Source: Chloroflexota bacterium (GTDB lineage Bacteria > Chloroflexota > Dehalococcoidia > Lucifugimonadales > JADFKI01). From it: a stretch of DNA of 10,821 nt. Each line of letters starts with the position of its first letter. Position 1 is the first letter of the stretch. Positions 6,840-10,821 of the stretch are shown here, in pieces. A program made the position numbers and the translations under genes. The DNA is taken from the NCBI GenBank assembly GCA_024648655.1, contig JAGGDZ010000406.1, forward strand, positions 1-10,821, given 5' to 3'. Below the pieces are notes generated by a model. The model saw only the letters and a list, made by a program, of their open reading frames with translations. It did not search any database and was not told the DNA's origin.

Positions 6840-7874
6840 CTAAAGATGCTTCTCGAAGAATTCAAACGCCTTATTTGCAGCGAAGGCGTGTTCGCCGGGA
6901 TGAATGTCCGACCATAGTCTGTCGGACGCTCCGGCGGAGGAATAGATTCGTTTCACACCTTCATAGCCCTTGAGCATGCTCTCAATAGAGAAAGTTGTGT
7001 CATGGACACCCATCTCCAATAGCAGGGGACGAGGTGCGATAAGCCCGGCGATGTCATGTGTGTCAAAATACCGATACACTTCCGGAACAATCTGAGAGCC
7101 GCAGAAGTTGGCGTCCTCAATGCCGAAGTCTTGCCATGGATTTAGGTAGCCAATAATGTCGGCGGCCTTGATGCGAGGCTCTATGGCTGTAGTGAACATA
7201 GTCATGGTTCCGCCTTGCGAAAGCCCCATCATGCCGATCTTATCCGGATCAACCTCGGGCCTACTTTCGAGATAATCTACGCATCGCATCATGTCCCAGA
7301 TATTCAGTGTGAGGGTATATATACCCAGAATCGCACCTCGCACGAAATGTACATTGCACCGATCCCTTCCGGGATAAGGGTCGGGCCCGTCCGCGCGCTC
7401 CCCAAAACATCTAAGGTCCGGACTGAGGGTAACGAAGCCTCTTCGCGCCATCTGCTCGGCATAATTATAGTTGTGCTGCGCCATGTTCGAGCGTATGCCT
7501 TCCGAAGAGACATTGCCAGCCACAGGCTCTTTGCCGAATGGACCATGCCCGTGGCTGCACAAGATAGCCGGCGCTGCCCCGTCGTTGGACGTTTCGGCCG
7601 ACTTTAGCAACACACACGGAACCGACATATTCTCTTCGGAATCGAACACCACTCTCTCACGAATGAGCCCATCGTCTTCTATCGAATAGATGACTTCGGG
7701 GGCAGGCTCAACGGGTTCGGGAAATTCTTTAAGTAGCTCAAGCAGGGTCTCCAATGCCTGCCCTCGCCACGCCTTCCATTCCGCAGCTGTGCTACCTTGA
7801 AACGTTAAGCGGGGCTTCCACTCTTCGGCACGGCGATTGAAGTATTCAATCATTGAGAAGTTGCGGCGCGCCAT
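6840..7874 (-). CDS. Alpha/beta hydrolase (acetyl xylan esterase / dienelactone hydrolase-like)
   Basis: A 344-residue serine hydrolase, presumably cytoplasmic, as no signal peptide is seen. Visible marks: the 'ILCSHGHGPFG' strand-turn at 104-114 that probably shapes the oxyanion hole; a nucleophile elbow 'GLSQGG' at 217-222 with Ser219; a 'PRPLLLEMGVHDTTF' strand at 281-295 where Asp292 is the likely acid; and 'HPGEHAF' at 325-331 with His329 as the likely base. The long N-terminal helical region (1-60) and total length suit the Abhydrolase_7 / acetyl xylan esterase-like group rather than small dienelactone hydrolases. A good ribosome-binding site (GGGAG, 6 nt spacing) supports the ATG. It is first in a unit with the SDR gene, suggesting joint action on an ester or lactone and its alcohol or ketone product. 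This pairing is inference. Confidence 0.88.
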   Translation of the reverse strand: MARRNFSMIEYFNRRAEEWKPRLTFQGSTAAEWKAWRGQALETLLELLKEFPEPVEPAPEVIYSIEDDGLIRERVVFDSEENMSVPCVLLKSAETSNDGAAPAILCSHGHGPFGKEPVAGNVSSEGIRSNMAQHNYNYAEQMARRGFVTLSPDLRCFGERADGPDPYPGRDRCNVHFVRGAILGIYTLTLNIWDMMRCVDYLESRPEVDPDKIGMMGLSQGGTMTMFTTAIEPRIKAADIIGYLNPWQDFGIEDANFCGSQIVPEVYRYFDTHDIAGLIAPRPLLLEMGVHDTTFSIESMLKGYEGVKRIYSSAGASDRLWSDIHPGEHAFAANKAFEFFEKHL

Positions 7875-8027
7875 TATGAACTCCCGACGATAAGAAATCA
7901 GTCCTCAGACGCGGGCAAATCATATCATATTCTCGCTTGCCGCACAGATGCAGAAGAAATATGGGCATTCTCAATATGTGCGGGTGTTGCAAAAATGGGT
8001 GGCGCATTAGCCGCTGGATTCCCTCCT

Positions 8028-8057
8028 ACGCAGGAAAGACGGACGCAGGAAAGACGG
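8028..8057. repeat. Perfect 15-bp tandem repeat, possibly from a decayed REP-like element
   Basis: ACGCAGGAAAGACGG occurs twice without a gap (8028-8042, 8043-8057). The first copy overlaps a small palindrome TCCT-ACGC-AGGA (8023-8034) that looks like the core of a dispersed palindromic element. Confidence 0.85.
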
Positions 8058-8091
8058 AAGTGCACGAAGTGGGACTTTGCGTATCTCTTTA

Positions 8092-8119
8092 TTTTGTACA
8101 TCCCCTTTTGTGCATCCCT
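8092..8119. repeat. Imperfect 14-bp tandem repeat
   Basis: TTTTGTACATCCCC (8092-8105) is followed directly by TTTTGTGCATCCCT (8106-8119), matching at 12 of 14 positions. It lies about 30 bp upstream of the -35 box of the rightward promoter. Confidence 0.75.
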
Positions 8120-8123
8120 TAAT

Positions 8124-8139
8124 GAATGTAGGAATGTAG
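8124..8139. repeat. Perfect 8-bp tandem repeat upstream of the promoter
   Basis: GAATGTAG occurs twice without a gap (8124-8131, 8132-8139), ending 9 bp before the -35 box of the rightward operon. Alone it could be chance, but it sits in a cluster of such duplications. Confidence 0.6.
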
Positions 8140-8148
8140 TACCGCAAC

Positions 8149-8177
8149 TTGGCACTAGGCGTCTATGACGATATAAT
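8149..8177 (+). promoter_or_regulatory. Sigma-70-like promoter of the hydrolase-selenoprotein operon
   Basis: TTGGCA (8149-8154), 17-bp spacer, TATAAT (8172-8177): 11 of 12 consensus positions at the optimal spacing. Transcription would start near 8184, about 55 bp before the first ATG. A short inverted repeat CGTC-TAT-GACG (8160-8170) lies in the spacer. The -35 hexamer is identical to that of the groEL promoter. Confidence 0.75.
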
Positions 8178-8238
8178 CTTGCAGATCGAATTCCCACCAC
8201 ACTTGGAAACACCCAGCCGGAAATAACAGGAGCACAAG

Positions 8239-9153
8239 ATGGCAAGCGCACAGCTGCAGGAACTACTGGAAATGTTCGCGGAACGTGCAGTAGCGTTCGC
8301 AGAATCTCCCCCATCATTGGAAGAGCGGCGCAAGGGGGCAGAAATGATGGGTAAGAGATTCGAGAACCTTGACGGCATCACGACTGAAGGCGTCGATGCC
8401 GATGGCGTTCCGGCCGAATGGGCGAAAGCGCCCGATGTGGGCGGCGGTGCAATTCTCTACCTGCACGGCGGCGGATATGTAACCGGGTCCGTGATAAGTC
8501 ATCGGGGAATGGCTGCTAATCTATCGCGTGCAAGCGGCTGCAGCGTGCTTACGGTTGACTACAGGCTCGCTCCGGAGCACAAGCATCCTTCTCAGGTAGA
8601 GGACGCGCACACCGCATACCGTTGGATGCTCAAGAATGGGGTCGATCCCTTATCTCTCATAGTTGCCGGCGACTCCGCGGGCGGCGGCCTTACGGTAGCA
8701 ACACTGCTCTCGGTGCGGGAGGCGGGCGACCCAATGGCCGCCGCCGGCGTGTGTATATCCCCTTGGGTTGACATGGAAGGAACCGGCGACTCTATGAAGA
8801 GCAAGGCAGGGGTTGATCCGATGGTCAGTTACCAAGGGTTGATGGAGATGGCGACTCACTTCCTAGGCGATGGCGACAGGCGCGACCCACTGGCGGCGCC
8901 GCTGCATGCCGACTTGTCGAGGTTGCCTCCACTGCTGATTATTGTAGGCACAGCCGAGACACTGCTAGATGATGCCATCAGGTTGCATGAGAAGGCGGAA
9001 TCCTCCGGAGTGGACAGCACACTCGAAATTTGGGAAGACATGGTTCACATCTGGCCTTGGTTCGCGCCTTTCCTGCCGGAAGGACAGCAGGCAATGGAGC
9101 AGATGGGAGACTTTATCAAGGAGCAGATCGGGGCGACAATCCCTCAAGCATAG
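8239..9153 (+). CDS. Alpha/beta hydrolase, HSL family (Abhydrolase_3)
   Basis: A 304-residue esterase or lactonase of the hormone-sensitive-lipase type. It has the oxyanion motif HGGG at 76-79 in 'ILYLHGGGYVTGS', 'VDYRLAPEHKHP' at 106-117, the nucleophile motif GDSAGG at 144-149 with Ser146, the acid in 'GTAETLLDD' (Glu240 by alignment with family members of the form E-x-L-L-D-D), and the base His270 in 'DMVHIW'. N-terminal residues 1-40 form the helical cap. There is no signal peptide, so it is probably cytoplasmic. The ATG has AGGAG 6 nt upstream and lies behind the promoter at 8149-8177. It is the first gene of the operon, followed 23 bp later by the conserved unknown protein. The substrate is unknown; a short acyl ester or lactone is likely from the family. 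Confidence 0.93.
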   Translation: MASAQLQELLEMFAERAVAFAESPPSLEERRKGAEMMGKRFENLDGITTEGVDADGVPAEWAKAPDVGGGAILYLHGGGYVTGSVISHRGMAANLSRASGCSVLTVDYRLAPEHKHPSQVEDAHTAYRWMLKNGVDPLSLIVAGDSAGGGLTVATLLSVREAGDPMAAAGVCISPWVDMEGTGDSMKSKAGVDPMVSYQGLMEMATHFLGDGDRRDPLAAPLHADLSRLPPLLIIVGTAETLLDDAIRLHEKAESSGVDSTLEIWEDMVHIWPWFAPFLPEGQQAMEQMGDFIKEQIGATIPQA

Positions 9154-9176
9154 TAGCAAAGAGGACTACACATCCC

Positions 9177-10196
9177 ATGAATGCCTTTACTTCGGCGAGA
9201 GTACGACACACTGGCTACGAAGACGCCCAGGAATACTACATGTCCGATGGCATGGGCGACGGATTGCCCATAGTACCGCCTACGGAAGCTAAAGTGCAGT
9301 CGATGCTCGATTGCGTGGGGCTTGCCCCGTCCGACATCATCGCTGAAGAAGGTGTGCGCGGCGTTCGGTTCACTGCCGAGAAGATCGCGATCAACGCCGT
9401 AATGGCCGGCTGCAAGCCGGAGTATATGCCGGTCATCGTCGCGGCTGTCCAAGCAGTGTCCGAGAGTCCGTACAATTTCCATGCCAACAGCACTTCAACA
9501 AACGGCGTAGGGGTATTGGTAATCGTTAGCGGCCCTATCGCGAAGGAGATTGGCATCAACTCCGGCACCGTGGCAATGGGACATGGTTTCAGAGCCAACG
9601 CCACTATCGGTCGCGCGATGGGTCTCATCAAGATAAATGTGTACGGTTCTGTTCCACACGACATGGACAAGAGCACATTTGGGCACCCGGGCAAGTATTC
9701 TTTCTGCTTTGCGGAGAATGACGATGTGATTCCTTGGGAGCCACTCCGCGTTGAGAAGGGTTACGGTGAATCGGACAGCACCGTTACCGTATTCGCGGCG
9801 AACTCGCCTGTGCAGGTGAACACACAAAACGAAAGCGCGCCGGAAGATTTCCTTAGCATTGCGGCAGACGCCTCCATTGTGCTGGGAGAGCGACACTCCG
9901 AGTTCGTGCTGGCGCTCAGCCCGGAGCTTATGGGCTATATTCGTGCCGAAGGCTGGACGAAGCAGCGCATTAAGGAATTCGTGCTTGAACGCGGCACTCG
10001 CACGGGGCGCGAGCTAAACGAGAAACATCGGCGAATTACGCTATACATGGGAAATGACTTGGACAGGCGAATTCCGGTCGTGGAAAGCGTGGACGAGATA
10101 ACGGTCGTCGGCGCAGGCGGAGATGCGGGACCTTTCGCTATGCTGATAGGCGCTTGGGGCGATGTGATCTCCATTACGAAGCAGATTCAGATTTAG
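9177..10196 (+). CDS. Conserved protein of unknown function, partner of the UGSC selenoprotein
   Basis: A 339-residue protein I cannot name with confidence. The ATG at 9177 is chosen because it follows the hydrolase stop and has AAAGAGGA about 11 nt upstream; an in-frame extension to 9030 would lie inside the hydrolase gene, and a later ATG at 9240 (AGGA 8 nt upstream) is possible. Striking segments look conserved: 'DGLPIVPPTE' (28-37), 'NAVMAGCKPEYMPVI' (73-87, with Cys79), 'STNGVGVLVIVSGP' (107-120), 'FGHPGKYSFCFAEN' (168-181, with Cys177), 'STVTVFAANSPVQV' (201-214) and a C-terminal glycine-rich 'VVGAGGDAGPFAMLIGAWG' (310-328). There is no signal peptide or membrane segment. The third Cys is 46. 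The selenoprotein gene starts 11 bp later, so the two are probably subunits or sequential enzymes. I recall 'AGCKPEY' proteins beside UGSC proteins elsewhere, which is knowledge rather than evidence here. Confidence 0.85.
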   Translation: MNAFTSARVRHTGYEDAQEYYMSDGMGDGLPIVPPTEAKVQSMLDCVGLAPSDIIAEEGVRGVRFTAEKIAINAVMAGCKPEYMPVIVAAVQAVSESPYNFHANSTSTNGVGVLVIVSGPIAKEIGINSGTVAMGHGFRANATIGRAMGLIKINVYGSVPHDMDKSTFGHPGKYSFCFAENDDVIPWEPLRVEKGYGESDSTVTVFAANSPVQVNTQNESAPEDFLSIAADASIVLGERHSEFVLALSPELMGYIRAEGWTKQRIKEFVLERGTRTGRELNEKHRRITLYMGNDLDRRIPVVESVDEITVVGAGGDAGPFAMLIGAWGDVISITKQIQI

Positions 10197-10207
10197 AGGT
10201 GAATAAT

Positions 10208-10747
10208 ATGGCGCAGGAGAATGAACTGGTTACTCTCGACCCACGAGGCGGCAGCACACATGAAGACACGGGCATTGCCCCGCGTCCACACAGTCTTGAT
10301 GGACTGGTCATCGGGCTGCTCTCGAACAACAAGCCGAATTCCGAATTGCTGCTGCGCGATGTCGCCGACCTTGTGAAGCAGCAGTACGAAGTCAAGGAGG
10401 TCGTCGAGGCGAATAAGGGCAGCCATCGCATACCTGCGCCTGCTGAGATAATCACCGACCTCGCTGAACGCTGCGACGTGGTCATAACCGCAACCGCTGA
10501 GTGAGGAAGCTGCACCTCCTGCTGTATGCAGGACGCAGCCGCTCTCGAAAAGCTAGGTGTCCCTTGCTCGGTTCTTGTTACAAAGCCATTCAACACGCAA
10601 GCACGCGCAATGACAAACCTGCTCGCTATGCCGGGCTACGAGTACACCGTAATCGGCCATCCGATGGGCAGCCTTAATGAAGAACAAGTCATGGCGCGAG
10701 CGCATGAGGCATTCCCACAGACGTTAAGCCAGTTGGTCATAGGGTGA
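10208..10747 (+). CDS. UGSC-family selenoprotein with in-frame TGA (Sec99)
   Basis: One 179-residue gene read through a TGA at 10502-10504. A normal reading stops there after 98 residues, but the same frame stays open to the TGA at 10745. Across the codon the product reads 'DVVITATAE-Sec-GSCTSCCMQDAAALEKLGVPCSVLV'. This matches the UGSC selenoprotein family, where Cys homologues carry CGSC (recalled, not searched). Sec99-Gly-Ser-Cys102 is a U-x-x-C redox motif at the junction of a beta strand and a helix. Cys105, Cys106 and Cys120 are also present. Residues 31-60 (LDGLVIGLLSNNKPNSELLL...) suggest a Rossmann-like alpha/beta fold. The ATG has AGAGGTG 6 nt upstream and follows the preceding gene by 11 bp. 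No selenocysteine machinery is in the window; the organism must encode SelA/SelB/SelC/SelD elsewhere for the call to hold. The reaction catalysed is unknown. Confidence 0.88.
10502..10504 (+). other. Recoded UGA (selenocysteine) codon
   Basis: In-frame TGA giving the U of UGSC. The frame is open for 98 codons before it and 80 sense codons after it, and the protein pattern (strand, redox motif, helix, strand) is continuous across it. Confidence 0.85.
10505..10539 (+). promoter_or_regulatory. Bacterial SECIS-like hairpin
   Basis: Directly after the TGA, GCTGC (10509-10513) pairs with GCAGC (10535-10539). Inside it, TCCTGC (10517-10522) pairs with GCAGGA (10528-10533) over the five-base loop TGTAT (10523-10527), with ACC facing C as an internal loop. 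The apical loop starts 18 nt after the TGA and has G as its second base. Published rules for bacterial SECIS elements ask for a G in the first two loop bases and a short distance to the UGA; the E. coli fdhF element, as I recall it, has the same 18-nt spacing. It should be bound by SelB with GTP and Sec-tRNA. Confidence 0.75.
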
Positions 10748-10752
10748 CATCG

Positions 10753-10821
10753 ATGCACAGGATGGGAAGGATCAAGCTGCCTTCGCCTAGAGGGTTGCAA
10801 GGAATTCCCGCACTTCTGCCA
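10753..10821 (+). CDS. Possible start of a further gene, cut by the right edge
   Basis: An ATG at 10753 opens a frame of 23 codons (MHRMGRIKLPSPRGLQGIPALLP) to the window edge. AGGGTGA, 5 nt upstream, overlaps the end of the selenoprotein gene and could serve as its ribosome-binding site. It is too short to identify. If real it would be the fourth gene of the operon. Confidence 0.3.
   Translation, partial: MHRMGRIKLPSPRGLQGIPALLP

Larger units (their letters stand above)
7875..8238. other. Divergent intergenic region with short repeats and promoters
   Basis: No convincing gene is seen in these 364 bp between two diverging hydrolase genes. The region carries the rightward promoter (8149-8177), three short tandem duplications (8028-8057, 8092-8119, 8124-8139), and a segment at about 8012-8042 (CTGGATTCCCTCCTACGCAG and onward) resembling the common 'ggattcccgcc...gcgggaatgac' palindromic repeats of bacterial genomes, here in decayed form. 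On the minus strand near 7921-7932 ATATGATATG offers weak -10 candidates for the leftward hydrolase gene, without a clear -35. Confidence 0.6.

Noticed and set aside
7925..8317. 130-residue minus-strand open frame in the divergent intergenic region
   Set aside because: It runs over the promoter, the repeats and the start of the HSL hydrolase, is rich in Arg, Ser and Pro, and lacks a ribosome-binding site.
9030..9176. 49-residue N-terminal extension of the 339-residue protein
   Set aside because: It lies entirely within the hydrolase coding sequence or the short gap, and a ribosome-binding site supports the ATG at 9177.
10502..10504. TGA as a true stop, with 10526-10747 a separate small gene or a pseudogene remnant
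   Set aside because: The downstream frame has no ribosome-binding site of its own, stays in the same frame, continues the fold pattern, and the TGA sits exactly at the U of a known UGSC motif with a SECIS-like hairpin behind it.

Overview
The window looks like a chromosomal stretch from an uncultured-type bacterium. I favour a Chloroflexota member (SAR202 / Dehalococcoidia-like), judged from the mix of genes: a GldA/GldFG-type exporter with a DUF4340 partner, a GroEL with no adjacent groES, a divergent SDR, HSL-type and dienelactone-like hydrolases, and a UGSC selenoprotein. This assignment is inference, since the window has no marker gene. No rRNA, tRNA, CRISPR or transposase is visible.

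The left three quarters (1-7874) is read from the minus strand. In transcription order it holds: an alpha/beta hydrolase (7874-6840) and an SDR oxidoreductase (6772-5906), probably co-transcribed; a GroEL-type chaperonin (5723-4122) with its own strong promoter and a likely terminator; and an exporter operon of ATPase (3962-2961), fused ABC-2 permease/GldG protein (2957-570) and DUF4340 protein (554 to beyond the left edge). The exporter genes are almost contiguous and form one transcription unit, with a TATAAT promoter just upstream of a 13-bp tandem repeat.

A 364-bp divergent intergenic region (7875-8238) holds several short tandem duplications and a near-consensus promoter (TTGGCA-N17-TATAAT) facing right. 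That promoter drives a plus-strand operon: an HSL-family alpha/beta hydrolase (8239-9153), a conserved protein of unknown function (9177-10196), and a selenoprotein of the UGSC family (10208-10747). A possible further gene begins at 10753 and runs off the right edge.

The most notable element is the selenoprotein. A conventional gene caller would stop at the TGA at 10502-10504 and split the gene in two. The frame continues open for 80 more codons, the TGA starts the motif Sec-Gly-Ser-Cys, and a two-tier hairpin that fits a bacterial SECIS element lies directly behind it. The spacing in this operon suggests that the hydrolase, the conserved unknown protein and the selenoprotein act together, perhaps in a thiol/selenol redox reaction on a small molecule; the chemistry is unknown. 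A second pattern is a set of two-copy tandem duplications of 8-15 bp that recur in the non-coding DNA and gene junctions of this window.
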